From positions 8,831,463 through 8,895,462 of the forward strand of contig NC_036456.1 of assembly GCF_002775205.1 (NCBI RefSeq): DNA of 64,000 nucleotides, written 5' to 3'. Position 1 is the first letter of the stretch; every line of letters begins with the position of its first letter. The notes below the pieces were generated by a model. That model saw only the letters and a program-made list of their open reading frames with translations, did not search any database and had not been told where the DNA came from. Shown here piece after piece: positions 37,001 through 48,199 of the stretch. This stretch comes from Xiphophorus maculatus. Its lineage: Eukaryota; Chordata; Actinopteri; Cyprinodontiformes; Poeciliidae. The position numbers were made by a program, and so were the translations under genes.

Positions 37001-39726
37001 TGGGCTCCGACCAAAACCAGCTGCTTGGTTTTATTACATGTTGGGCTGGTCATGATGAAAAAAAATCATGACTCACCTGACACAGACACTGGGATCTTTT
37101 CACTCCACTTTGTCTCAGAAAACCAGTCGTCTCTGCGTCTACACTGACACATGTACTCTTCACTGCTGGACTCATTAACACTGACAGTCAGGTGTTTATT
37201 ATTTCCCACTTTTACAGTTTTCCCATCTCTCCACCATTCACAGGTCCACTCAGTGGTTTCTCCTCCCTGGACCTCACATGTCAGAGTGATCGACTCACCA
37301 CTGAACATCTGAGGCCGGTTTGGTTGTCGAGTCACAACAACCTCATTGGAAACTGTTTCCATCAGATATGGACAGTTGAAAACAAACCAAAACATGAGCA
37401 TGAATTAAAAACACCTCATGAGTTTAAGCTAAAAAGTAAAGAATAATCAACTGCATTTAAAATAAATAATTGAACTTACAGCTTATTGTGATGTTGACTT
37501 CGTCACTTACAAGACTGTGATAGTTTTCATTTCCTCTCATTCCCAGACATCGGTATATTCCTGCTTGTGCTACATTAATATCTCTGTTTTCTTCATCAGT
37601 GAGTTGAACTTCAGGTGTGTTTTTGGTCTTTCTGAACCATTTGTATTTCCATCCACCAGTAGGGGGCAGAAAGCAGCTCAGTGTCACACTGCCCCCTACT
37701 GGTATGGTTGTAGGACCTGCAGTCAGTGTGGCTCTGGGTTGAGCTGATGTTAATAAAATGAAATAAAAACGTCAGTTAATATGTTTAGTTATTCTTCAGT
37801 CAGACTGAGAACAAATATTCAAATGTCTCATCATAATATATGACAAAAATCTATAATTGAGTTTCTCTAATTGGAATCACATGTTATCTTGAAATAGTTA
37901 TCTTAATTTAAAAACCCAAATAAAAACAAAGAAAGAAAAAGAAAAGAAAACAAAAAATGAAAAACAATTTATGCTATTCTGTGATTAGCTCACCTAATGA
38001 AAAATAACTTTATTTATAAAATAGTAAGTTTAATTGCATTTCATAGAATTTGGGTTTTCTGTGGATGGGTGGGTTGAAACTGCTGAGGTTAAAATATAAT
38101 TTTGGGAGTGTTACGGCCCGGGGCCTTATGGGCTGGGTTGCAGGTGTCTTGTTGTCTGTCTTTGTGCTCCTCCCCTTTACAGGTGCTGCTGATTTTATTC
38201 ATTTGGAGCACAGAGCATTTAAACCTGGCTGTCTCTACCTTCTGGGTCGCCATCGGCGTCCACTCTGCCTTCATGCTTGCGGTGTTTTGTTGCCAGGCCT
38301 CAGCTCCCCTCCTTCTGCACATTTGAGTTTGTCTTTGTTTTTGCACTTCTACAACTCCATATGCACTCATACACCACATCCAAGCATTTGCATTACACCA
38401 CTGATACTGACATCCTCAATCCATTGTTGTTTGTGTTAATAAACATTCCTTTTTATGCACTTTAATCCCTGCATGGTCTCCCGTTATTGTTATGACCTTG
38501 AGCCAGTCGTAACAGGGAGGAACAAAAAAAAGCTAAAATGATTTTCTGCATATAGATTTAACTTACAGAGGAGTAAACATGTGTATTAGCTACACAACTC
38601 TTAATAATGTACAAATCTGGTTGAATAAGATCATTTGGACTCACCAGTGACAGTTAAAGAGACAGTATCACTGCACTTGGTATCATCAGAGCTCTTCCTG
38701 TGTCCACAGCACTGGTATTCACCACCGTGATCGATTTGGATAGGTAGTAATGTGAAGCTTTTGTGTGGGTTGGAGTGAAGAATTTGTTCTCTATTTCTTT
38801 TTATCTCATATTCCCAGTCGGTGTCTTTGCCTTCATTCATGTCACAAATGAACGTCACTCTCTCTCCAGGATGAAAAGTCGACCAGTTGGGATCAATAGT
38901 CAGAATTGCGCCTAAAACGCAGCACAACACATTTAGCACATTTATCATGCAGTTTATACAGACGTGGTTCATCCTGAGATTATAAATAAATATGAAGAAT
39001 AAAAGAGAAAATACCTTCAGCATGTCCGCAGCAGAGAAGTGCACTCATCACTAAAATAAAACCTAAAACTTTTGTCATTATTAATGTTAAAAGTTCACAA
39101 ACAAGCACAGAGTGTCGCTTCGTAACGTCCAGCTCTGACACTAACACGTTCTTTTCATATCACCAAAATTTCCGATCAGCAGCTCTAGTTTCCTGTTCTG
39201 TGAGCTCATGGTCACTTTTTTTTATCTTCATCTGAAAAACATCATAGCTAAAGAATAAGTACTACCACAAATATCTTGACACTTCCCACACAGTGTTTTG
39301 ACACTTAGTTTAACTTCTTTAAACTAAGGTGACTCACGAAAAGACATAACCCAGTTAAACGGTTTTAGGTAACCATTTGTTTAAAGGTCATGTTCAGTTT
39401 AGCTTAAAAGATTTATTTGCTCAAAAACTAGAGGAAGATATGATGTGCAAAACAAACAAAAAATTCTTAAAAACCTAATGTAAATAGGAGAGAATGAAGA
39501 TAACAGATTTAGCAAATTATTACATTAGTGAACTTTCTAATATATAGAATTTTCTCATCAAGTAAAAGATTAGTTTAAAATTAAGTTAAAAAAAACTACA
39601 AAAAAGAGAAGTTGGTGCACATGCTGTCAAAAGCAAACATTTTGTTCATTTTATCTGCACCGTTCAAACACAGGAAGTGACATCGCTGCACAACAAGCCT
39701 GACACGAGCAGAGAAGGCTTTCTCAT
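34037..39726 (-). CDS. Gene E: three-Ig-domain receptor with four tyrosine motifs
   Basis: Exons: 39690-39726 (ATG 39724-39726), 39015-39050, 38645-38911, 37480-37743, 37077-37352, 35262-35378, 35168-35183, 35001-35083, 34765-34815, 34619-34681, 34461-34520, 34037-34116 (stop TAG 34037-34039). Total 1350 nt, 449 aa. Leader about 1-25 (MRKPSLLVSGLL...). Ig domains: c (25-113), a (114-201; 'GGWKYKWFRKT'), b (202-293; 'WTCEWWRDG', 'MCQCRRRDDW'). Transmembrane segment about 305-325 ('MIIGPVGGILLVLLLVLLW'). Tail: HIYESV, ATYSLI, AVYYRL and AVYSEI. All have I/L/V near +3, but none has the ideal -2 residue, so they are ITIM-like only. Exon 1 ends TTGT followed by GC where the paralogues have GT; a GC-AG intron is possible, or the leader at 46889 may be used instead. 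A solo LTR sits in the intron between domains 1 and 2. Confidence 0.8.
36100..36965 (+). other. CpG-containing segment with paired splice-like signals
   Basis: Inside the gene E intron before the transmembrane exon. Richer in CpG than the neighbours. On the plus strand it has 'ggaaagtaagttacc' (near 36220, donor-like) and 'tttgttattacagactg' (near 36755, acceptor-like), followed by a region with an AATAAA (about 36800). No significant protein frame. It could be a non-coding exon pair, an old retroelement or chance. The last 60 bases match a dispersed repeat. Confidence 0.25.
38109..38514 (+). mobile_element. Solo LTR, 406 bp
   Basis: Begins TGTTACGG and ends CGTAACA, so the ends form a short inverted repeat with TG...CA, and is flanked by a perfect 5-bp duplication GGGAG (38104-38108 and 38515-38519). 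AATAAA about 75 bases from the 3' end marks plus orientation, antisense to gene E. No internal region. Size and ends fit a Ty3/gypsy LTR. Open frames inside it are not genes. Confidence 0.88.
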
Positions 39727-39754
39727 GCTGATTTCCAGGCCTGATGATGACATT

Positions 39755-39872
39755 CTGTGTGTCGGAGGAATATTTTTTGCATTATACTGTATATATTTGA
39801 CCTTTTGCACGGGAGCTGCTATGGAAATTTCGTTGAATTCTGTTCAATGACAATAAATGCTATCTATCTTTT
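39755..39872 (+). repeat. LINE 3'-end fragment
   Basis: Contains 'cgggagctgctatggaaatt' and ends 'tgacaataaatgctatctatc', the form of a fish non-LTR element 3' tail (L2 or CR1-like). Just upstream of gene E exon 1. No coding part left. Confidence 0.5.
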
Positions 39873-40236
39873 GTTTTGACACAAGTTGCACTGAATTTAT
39901 CAAAACAACCTAAAAAAACTGTTTTTATTTTTGTATTTTAAAACCTCTAACTTCAATCTTTTGTGTTTCACCATGGAGAACTGACACTTCCTGTCCACCT
40001 AACAGAAGCCAATTTGGGTAAAACTGTTAAATAAGGCTTTATGCTTTAGCGCAGATCCTTTAATCCATTGTTTGATGTCTTATTTTAATAAATACACAAT
40101 AAAATCATAATTTGTTGCCCATGTTAACAACCTCATTGATCATCTTGTTAACTCTTTCTACAGATTGTGGAATCAATTTTAATACCAGTAAACTGACCAA
40201 GCAATGAATATCCACATGTAGGATCACAGAAGTTAC

Positions 40237-40272
40237 AGTGAGTTTGTCCACAGCAGAGCAGTGTGTTCAGCA
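40237..40272 (-). other. Orphan leader exon 2 (segmental duplication copy 2)
   Basis: A 36-nt exon with intact AG acceptor and GT donor encoding L-L-N-T-L-L-C-C-G-Q-T-H, matching the second leader exons of genes B and C. No Ig exon of its own follows; the next exons downstream on this strand belong to gene E. Its phase (ends phase 1) would allow splicing to gene E domain 1 at 38911. The final base is T, not G, giving Cys at the junction. Confidence 0.65.
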
Positions 40273-40492
40273 CTGAAATAAAGGTTAAATGTTCATCAGC
40301 ATAAATAATAAATTAAATCAAAAATATTTGTCAAACCCTCACACTCAGCTTTTACTCTGTTTACCTGTTAAATAAAAGCAACTATTATAAAGATATTGAG
40401 TATTTATTTGTTCTGATAAGAGTAAAATCAATTGTTTTAGTGCATTGTTGATTTTCCGATGAGTTAAAACTTCATTTTATAAGCTTCACATT

Positions 40493-40780
40493 TGTAAGGA
40501 CTTTCGGTGGGGACCCGGAAATTCAACCACACACAGGAGTTTGCAAAGGAAGAAAAAAAAACCAAGTTTAATTAAATATTTAGACTCTGGTTGCTGGGCT
40601 TGGAAGGAAAAGCTGAATCTCTACTGGCTCGTGGCTGTTGATAATCTGGCAAGGAGGCAGAGGCTGAGAGGTGTTTAAGTAGGGCAGGGACAGGTGGTAA
40701 AGGTAAGCAATCAGGGGTGACAGGTGAGCTGAATGAGTGTTTAAACACAGCATGGACAGGACAGAACATGAATCATGACA
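40493..40780 (-). repeat. 3' LTR of the chromovirus
   Basis: 288 bp, starts TGTAAGGACT and ends ATGACA on the plus strand. Matches both ends of the other LTR but lacks its middle 380 or so bases. The adjoining 'gtaccccctcctcaagg' is the polypurine tract when read on the minus strand. Confidence 0.88.
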
Positions 40781-40791
40781 GTACCCCCTCC

Positions 40792-41844
40792 TCAAGGTCC
40801 GGTTCCAGAAGTACCACCTGGCTGGTCAGGATTGGACCGATGAAACTCCCTGATCAGGGACTTGTCCAAAATATGTTGAGCTGGCACCCAGGAGCGCTTC
40901 TCTGGCCCGTATCCCTCCCAGTCCACCAGGTAATGTATGGACCGACCCCAACGTCTGGACCGAAGGAGATGGCACACAGTGTGAGCAGGGCCTCCATCGA
41001 TGATGCGGGCAGGAGGAGGGGGCCTGGAGGAGGGTACCAACTGTGAAGTGAAAACAGGTTTGACATGGGACACATGAAAGGTGGGACAAACCCTGAGAGT
41101 CCTGGGGAGGCGGAGCCGAACAGCCACGGGGTTGATCACTTTGGAAATTGGGAAGGGTCCTATGAAACAAGGAGCTAGCTTGCGTTTTTCAATCTGCAAG
41201 GGAAGGTCCTTGGTGGATAGCCAGACTTTTTGTCCATTGAGGTAGGTGGGTACTGGAATTCTGTGACGATTGGCAAATCTGGAACATAAAGCAGAGGTTT
41301 TCAGAAGAGCCCTGCGGGCCTGACGCCATACCTGCTGGCACTTCAAGGCAGAGGGGACTTTAATGGACCTTTCTTGAAGGGACAACACAGGAGTCTGGTA
41401 ACCGTAGACAATGAAAGAGGGAGACAGGCCTGTAAAACTAGAAGGGAGCGAGTTGAGTGCATACTCCACCCATGGTAGGTTTTGTGACCAAAAAGAGGGG
41501 TCATGTTCACAGAGCATACAAAGTTTGGTCTCCACTTCTTGGTTGATCCTCTCCGTTTGCCTGTCAGTTTGAGGGTGGAACCCTGATGAGAGACTCACCG
41601 AGATACCCAGGAGACCACAGAATTCCTTCCAGAATCTAGAGACAAACTGGGGTCCCCTGTCAGAAACGATGTCAGTTGACAGGCCATGCAGGCGGGACAC
41701 CTCCCGAGCCAGAATCCCTCCCAGCTCCTTGGATGAAGGCAGTTTGCAAAGTGGTATCAGGTGGGACATCTTAGAGAATCGATCTACGACTGTGAGAAGG
41801 ACAGAATGGTTATTGGACGAGGGCAAACCAGTCACAAAATCCAT
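40792..41844 (-). pseudogene. Chromovirus integrase core and chromodomain
   Basis: 350-residue frame. The D-D-35-E catalytic triad is visible: D2 (MDFVTG), D62 (SDRGPQF) and E98 (QTERINQ). A GPF/Y-type segment (FIGPFPISK) follows near residue 225. The C-terminus is a chromodomain ([19 protein letters not shown], about 307-325) that in this group guides insertion to chromatin marks. The N-terminal zinc-binding half is cut off by the solo LTR at 41906-42632, so the enzyme is not intact. Confidence 0.9.
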
Positions 41845-41905
41845 GGATATGTGGGACCATGGGCGGTGTGGAACAGGGAAGGGTCGTAGAAGTCCAGAGG
41901 GTGGC

Positions 41906-42632
41906 TGTGACAGCTGTCCCGACTGTCACACGCAGACACTATTGGTAATGGTTTTCTGTTTCCCTTAATATTACTTTATATATTGATTAGTGAGTAGTTT
42001 AGATTTTTATCTTTAAATTTGTTTTCATTAGTCTGACTGTTTAGTTAACTATTTGCTGTGCACCCATTTAGTTAACTTTATGTGTCAGTTCTTTGTATAT
42101 TTTGTTAAATATAACAAATTAATTTCTTTCTTTTGAGTTACCAGTTTCCTCTGGACCTGTTCATGAAAATCACACAGATGAGTTCCAGCTGACCGGTGTC
42201 CATATATGGGTGTCAAACTTCCTCAGCGGGCCATTCCATTTGTTCACCAGGAGAGGGGGAAATTTGGTCTTTAGTTTAATTTTACCATTTATTTAATGTT
42301 TCTTCTTTTGGAAAGTTAGTTAAATTCTGATATTTATTTCATTTATAGATTTAGTAATATTCTGACCAATATTTGTTAGGTTTTTGTGTGTTTATTTACC
42401 CCCTAGTGTGTGTTAATGGTCTGATCAGCCACTATTTAAGTTCCCCTCATGTCTTGTTTGTGAGGTCAGTTTGTGCTTGAGTTTGTTCTGTTACCACCTG
42501 AGTTGTACTTTGTTATGTTGACCTCAGTTTGGGCCCAATTTAGCATTTTTGGATTCTTTTTGTTAATAAATTAAGATTATATTTTGAATTTTCATCAACG
42601 TCTCTCTGGCTGGTTCATGCAAAACCTTCACA
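41906..42632 (+). mobile_element. Solo LTR nested in the chromovirus integrase
   Basis: 727 bp, begins TGTGACAGC and ends CCTTCACA (terminal TGTGA/TCACA inverted repeat), flanked by a perfect GTGGC duplication (41901-41905 and 42633-42637). Plus-strand AATAAA near 42565. Unrelated in sequence to the host element's LTR. It inserted after the chromovirus and disrupts integrase. Confidence 0.88.
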
Positions 42633-43446
42633 GTGGCCAACGGGATGCAAGCCTTGATGAACTCTGTAACATCTTGAAGCATGTTTCCCCACCAGAAACA
42701 ACTTCTGATCACAGATAGGGTCTTACTGACTCCTGGATAACAGCAATGTCTAGACTCATGACAAAATGACAATACCTTAGTTATTATCTGCTCAGGGACA
42801 AATAGTTGATCTTTAGGACAGTTCTCAGGGATGGGGCTTTTTGGTGGGCTTCTCATATTTTCTGCTCCAGCTTGGAAACTGCTAGCCACACTGATGTGGG
42901 GAGCACATAGTCCACCTGCTTTGCCTCTTCCCCCTCCTTCATAGTCTCATGAAGCCTGGAGAGTGTGTCTGGCTTTGCGTTATTACTCCCAGGTCTGTAA
43001 GACAGTGAAAAATTAAAACAACTGAAGAACATGGCCCACATGGCTTGCCTGGGGTTGAGTCTCCTTGCTGACTTGAGGTACTGCAGATTTTTATGATCAG
43101 TCCAAACCACGAAGGGTTCCTTAGCTCCCTCAAGCCAGTGCCTAAACTCCTCAAGTGCCAGTTTGACTGACAGTAGTTCGCAGTCACCAACATCATAGTT
43201 GGTCTCTGCAGAGGACAACTTTCTGGAAAAAAAAAGGCACCTGGGATGGTACATCAGTACAATCTGATGTTCCTCTGATAGTACATCAGAAGCCTGGAGA
43301 GTGTGTCTGGCTTTGCACTTCTGACTGAGTACGGCTCCCACCCCTGAGTCAGAAGCATCCATTTCAACAATAAATTGGCTGGAAGGGTCCGGTGAACGGA
43401 GGATGGGAGCAGAGGTGAAAGCCCTCTTAAGGTGATCGAAGGACAC
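42633..43446 (-). pseudogene. Chromovirus RNase H and integrase zinc-binding region
   Basis: The frame from about 43446 has RNase H residues ([65 protein letters not shown]). It is then followed, in another frame from 42889, by an HHCC-like stretch (SHESRHCC... is degenerate; 'FIKAC' carries one of the late Cys). It is continuous in frame with the reverse transcriptase except for a TAA at 43462. A frame break separates RNase H from the zinc-binding part. Confidence 0.82.
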
Positions 43447-43461
43447 AGCAGCAGTCTTGCC

Positions 43462-44345
43462 TTAAATGAACTTGCACTTAGATGAGGTAAGGGCATGAAG
43501 TGGAGAGGCCGCAGAGGTGAAATTACAGATGAACTGGCGATAAAAGTTTGCAAACCCCAGAAATCTTTGAAGTTGTCTGCGGTTTTGTGGCTGGGGCCAA
43601 TTCTTGATGGCGTCCGTCTTGCTGGGGTCCATGGAAATCCTGTTAGGAGAAACGATGAAACCCAAGAATGAAGTGGATGGTTTGTGAAACTCACACTTCT
43701 GCCTTAACAGGTTATTCTGCAGCAAGTGGAGAATGACAGAACAAACATGAGCTTGATGGGCTTTGAGATCCTTAGAGAAAATTAAAATGTCATCCAGATA
43801 AACATAAACAAAATGACTGACCATGTCCCTAAGAACATCATTGACAAGTGCCTGGAACACTGCAGGAGCATTGGATAAGCCAAAGGGTATTACAAGATAT
43901 TCATAATGACCTGTAGGGGTGTTAAAGGCAGTCTTCCACTCATCCCCCTCCTTGATACAGACCAGATGGTAGGCATTTCTAAGATCAAGCTTGGTAAACA
44001 CTGTGGATCCCTGTATCAGGTTGAAGGCAGTGTTCATTAGGAGAAGTGGGTAACGAGTTTTGACAGTGTTGTCATTCAATCCTCTGTAGTCGATACAGGG
44101 TCTTAAGGAGCCACCTTTCTTGCCCACAAAGAAGAAAGCTGCACCAGCTGGGGAGGAAGAAGGATGGATGATACCTGCCTTGAGTGCGTCACTGATATAA
44201 TCCCTTATGGCCTTATCTTCTGGGCCAGAGAGAGGGTATAGAAGGCCTCTGGGAGGGTAGGTACCAGGAAGCAAATTGATTGCACAATCGTAGGGTCGAT
44301 GAGTTGGAAGGGAAGTGACTCAATGCTTGTTAAGGCCTCCCTAAG
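43462..44345 (-). pseudogene. Chromovirus reverse transcriptase
   Basis: Clear RT fingers-palm sequence: '[17 protein letters not shown]', '[11 protein letters not shown]', '[13 protein letters not shown]' and the catalytic box YLDD in '[13 protein letters not shown]', then 'FLGFIVS' and '[12 protein letters not shown]'. Coding continues upstream of the first Met at 44274 (C-A-I-N-L-L-P-G). Ends at an in-frame TAA just before RNase H, which intact relatives do not have. Confidence 0.92.
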
Positions 44346-44435
44346 GTCATGGTAAACAACAGGTACTTTGGATAAGTTGGGGTAGGTCTCCTGTCCACAG
44401 ATAGGGACAGAAGCAGCTAAAAGGTAAGTGGAATG

Positions 44436-44810
44436 TCAAGACAGTGACCAGCCCAACACCTCGCCCTTAACCCAGTCAATTTGAGGGTTGTGTTTTCCTA
44501 ACCAAGTGGCTCCCAAAATGACAGGGAGATCAAGGGAATTAATTATTAGGAAGGAAATGAGTTCATGGTGATTCCCAGAAATACTGAACTTAGTGGGACC
44601 TGTTTCGTGGGAGACCTGATGAAGTATGTGGCCATCAATTGCCAAAACTTCCAAACACTTAGAGGTGGGAAGGCGTTGGATACCAAGAGATTCGGCAAGA
44701 CCACGGTCCATGAACTCAGTGTCTGCTTCTGAAACAATAAAGACAGAAAGCTGCTTTGTACTACCATCAGCTTGGAGCTTGGCCAGAACAAAGAAGAGGA
44801 TTTCAATCAC
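44436..44810 (-). pseudogene. Chromovirus aspartic protease region
   Basis: Retropepsin-like frame. The flap and C-terminal part are recognisable ('LPVILGATWLGKHNPQIDW'). The active-site D-S/T-G is replaced by S-E-A-D in 'IVSEADTEFMDRGLA', so the protease looks inactive. Confidence 0.75.
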
Positions 44811-44855
44811 TTTTGACTCAGCAGGAGCCTCTTACCTCCTACTAAGCTTGGCCTT

Positions 44856-45764
44856 TTACTGACGAAGCAGGTGACCCTCTCCATCACAATAGAAACAAAG
44901 GCCTCTCTTAAGTCTCCGCTCTCTCTCTTGTGGGGACAAGCATGATCGACCAGTCTGCATAGGCTCCTCCACCGGAGAGGTGGGTGATGAACTCAAAGGT
45001 GGAGCCAGGACTGATGGCTGTGGCCTGGGAACAGGTTCAACATAGTAAGTACGACAGGAAGTACTCTTCTCCAACCTTCTCTCATAATGCCTCTTGTCAG
45101 TCCTTGTGGCCAGAGTCTCCAGTTCTTGTAGATCCTTGGGAGCGTCCCTAGTAAACAGTTCATCCTTTACCTCCTCACTGAGATCCTGGTAGAAAGCGTC
45201 ACATAGTGCCTCATCGTTCCAGTTACTTCCTGAAGAAAGAGCATGAAAGTCAATTATGTACTCGGTGACCTGCCTCCTGCCTTGCTTGAGTTTGAGAAAA
45301 CCACGTGCAGCCTCCCTGTCAGGCAGAACTTGATCGAAGACCCTGATTAGTTCCTTGGAAAAGTCCTTGAACCAAAAATAAATGAGGGAGTCCTTCTTCC
45401 ACTCAGCAGTATCCCATAACCTGGTCTTACCCAAGAGAAGGGAAATAGCATAGGCTACTTTAGCACGTTCAGTGGGGAAAGATGATGGTTGAAGTTCAAA
45501 GACAATTTCACATTGAGTAATAAAGGGACGACAATGACTCTGCTCACCCTTAAACACCACTGGTGGAGACAGGCGGGGTTCATGAGTGGGCGAGACCTGG
45601 TAACCAGACGTAGAAGCCTTGTGGCTAGGAGAAAACACACTTTTTGGGGGAGAAGAGGAGGATATCTTATCAAGTATGCTCATCATTTCTTGCATGTTAG
45701 ATTCCAGGCGGTTAATAATGCCTACAACACTTGAACGCCAATCCTGTGTGGGTGACAGGTCCAT
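44856..45764 (-). pseudogene. Chromovirus Gag, stopped inside the zinc knuckle
   Basis: 302-residue frame starting 16 bases inside the 5' LTR edge. Gag-like central region (RAKVAYAISLLLGKTRLW, 'GRRQVTEYIIDFHALSSGS'). The C-terminal CCHC knuckle is cut: 'CFYCDGEGHLLRQ' is followed by a stop before the last Cys. The stop also ends the frame before protease. Gag would normally package RNA into particles. Confidence 0.85.
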
Positions 45765-45780
45765 AGTGGCCAGATTATAC

Positions 45781-46444
45781 TGTGAGGACTCTCAGTGGGG
45801 ACCTGGAAATTCAACCACACACAGGAGTTTGCAAAGGAAAAAAAAACAAGTTTAAATATTCAGACTCTGGTTGCTGCTCAGAATGAGGTCGTCAAACTCA
45901 GCACTGAGAAGAGAGGGGAGAAGACTGGTGATGCACTGATAAAGGAGGGGCACCTTAGAAATATACAGCTTAACTGACCTGTAGAGCAGTAGATGGGTGG
46001 AACTGAGAAACCAGGTAGAACAGGCTACTGTGGAAGCAATAAAACTCTCCACAGGAAGATCGAAGAGGCAACACCCAGGGACTTTGACAATAAAAAGGCA
46101 GAGGTCATACACAGGAGGACAGAGAGAGCAAACTTAGCTTGAGGGGCAGGAAATACTCGGTGGTCGTGAGGCAAAGCTTGGGTCAGGGTCCAGAAAACCA
46201 GAACAGATGGGATCCGTGAAGTGCATAGCAGCGGGGGTCAATCCGTGGACAGAAAAGGGTAGTAGAAACAATGAAGGTTTGGAAGGAAACTTTGACTCTC
46301 TACTGGCTCGTGGCTGTTGATAATCTGGCAAAGAGGCAGAAGCTGAGAGTTGCATGAGTAGTGCGTAAGCAGTGGCAGGTGAGCTGAATGTGTGTTTAAG
46401 CACAGCATGGACAGCATGGAAAGGACAGAACATGAATCATGACA
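45781..46444 (-). repeat. 5' LTR of the chromovirus
   Basis: 664 bp; both ends match the 288-bp 3' LTR, but about 380 bases in the middle (roughly 45885-46270) are absent from the other copy. The two LTRs are copied from one template at insertion, so one was altered later or recombined. No convincing tRNA primer site (TGG after a short spacer) was found next to 45781. Confidence 0.82.
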
Positions 46445-46888
46445 CACATCCTGACTGAAGACAGAACATCTGCAGACGTTCTGCACGGCTACGGAAACTT
46501 CACACTCATCTCTACTGGTAAAAAAGTGATAAAAGTTTTTAATGAATAATTTAAGTCTCTTGTATCAGATCATGTTTCATTTTTCATCTTTGTTATATAA
46601 TATTTTCATTGCTCCCACATTAGTTGTATGGGATATAAAGTTCTGTGCTAAAGTCTGATTTTACAATAAACAGCTTTTCAAAATGTTTGCACAGAAATGT
46701 TTGTGTTAGTAATTTGTCACAGAAATAACCTGTTTGAAGTTGCAGCAAACACATCAAGAACAAATGGTTATACTAAGTAAAGCTACACAAATACAATGGA
46801 AGATAAAGTAGATATTACAGCAGACAAGATGTCAAAGACGATGTTCTTCTAATCTGCATCATTCATACAGATAAAGTGATCTACTTAC

Positions 46889-46925
46889 AGAGTGAGACCA
46901 GAACCCTGGGTGAGGTGTTCCCCAT
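46889..46925 (-). other. Orphan leader exon 1 (segmental duplication copy 2)
   Basis: 37-nt exon, ATG at 46923-46925, encoding M-G-N-T-S-P-R-V-L-V-S-L then one base, with intact GT donor (gtaagtag). Same coding sequence as the first exons of genes B (18582-18618) and C (63002-63038). Its intron to 40272 now holds the chromovirus. With no Ig exons of its own, it is either dead or an alternative start for gene E. Confidence 0.7.
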
Positions 46926-48199
46926 CCTGACCTCAACCTGGAACCATGTGTTGCTCTGCTTTGGTCCAATAATCTTCCTTTCATAACATGCTGCCTCTGC
47001 AACGTCTCTAGAGAAATGGAGCCGTCTGAAACAGGATCAACGTTTTATCTGAGAATGACGGGACAACGTTTATTTTAAACACGGACATCACTGCACTGAG
47101 TTTCTGCTGTGATGTTTCCGCTACAATAAGGAGAAGTTGTGGTAAAAGAAGCACAAGACTTTTTTTTTTTTTTTTTTACAAAAGAGTTAATAAAAAATAA
47201 AATCATTAGATAAGCTTCTTCTGCTTTTTTTAAACCATAAAATAAAATTCACTTTGAATTAACTGTAAACAGCATTATTGTAACACATGAAAAGTTTAAA
47301 TGTTTAATCCACTACTTGGTTTGTGTTGCGTGCGAACTCTCTGGCAAACAAACCATAAAATCCCCTTTTCATCTAAACACAAGTGATGGTGAGAATGATC
47401 TCACCTATCACAGATATATAAGGTCTTAGGTGTGAATAAACAGACATGAGATCAGACAGTGTGAAATAGTTTGGAGTTTAAATAGATTTAAGAAGAAACT
47501 CTAAAAATGTACGGAGAGTGAAAAAAAGTTTCTGTGTTTCATTTAGCAGCGTCTGTTTGTGAGACAGGAAGAAGGATGGAAAATCTTATTTTCAGCAGAA
47601 TAATCCTCTAACAATGATATCAGTCAAACCTACACCACACACTGACCTTTAACCTGATCCTAACTTTAGCCTCATCTACAATATGTCATATATTAATTTC
47701 TTAGCTCAGCATAAAGAAGCCGTTAGCAGCTCTGCTAACCCAGCATGGGTTTTGGCTTTGAGGTAATGGAAAAGCATTTGGTTTTCTGATGTTACTTAAT
47801 TTTCAGTTTTCTGTACTAAATATTTCACTTTGTCCAGATCTTCCACCAAGAGACGAGGAAACATTACAGAGTGTCCTGCAGAAACTCTATAAATACAATT
47901 GCAAATGTGCTGAGCTTCACCTTCAGTGACATCCTGCTCAAGAAGTGTTGACCAAAGAAGCAGAAGTTCTCTTTAATAGTATGATGACTCAGCACTGCCC
48001 TCTTGTGGCAGGATTTTGAATCCAGACTGCAGGCCATTGTTTCAGAGTTTAGGTCTGGCACTTCTTTCCTGGTGTTTTAATCTAAATTGTTTATTCAACT
48101 GACACTAAAAATTGTCCCATTTATTCTAGTTTCAGAAGAAATAATATGTGTTTCAAGACTCTCTGAATTGTTGTTTGTGCTAAGCTAACATGGTTGTTG

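Larger units (their letters stand above)
40493..46444 (-). mobile_element. Ty3/gypsy chromovirus (sushi-ichi type), degenerate
   Basis: Complete but broken LTR retrotransposon on the minus strand, inserted in the intron between two orphan leader exons. It is flanked by CACAT (40487-40491 and 46445-46449; one extra T at 40492). Order on the minus strand: 5' LTR 45781-46444, gag, protease, reverse transcriptase, RNase H, integrase with chromodomain, polypurine tract (40781-40797), 3' LTR 40493-40780. Stops and frame breaks separate the domains, and a 727-bp solo LTR has landed in integrase. Order RT-RNH-IN and a C-terminal chromodomain place it in the chromoviruses (Metaviridae). Confidence 0.93.

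Noticed and set aside
38050..38465. Plus-strand frame of 129 codons and overlapping ones
   Set aside because: They lie in a solo LTR defined by ends and target duplication; no conserved protein.
41669..41968. Plus-strand frames in the chromovirus (also 40717-41046, 45489-45977)
   Set aside because: Antisense to gag and integrase; the opposite strand has clear domains.
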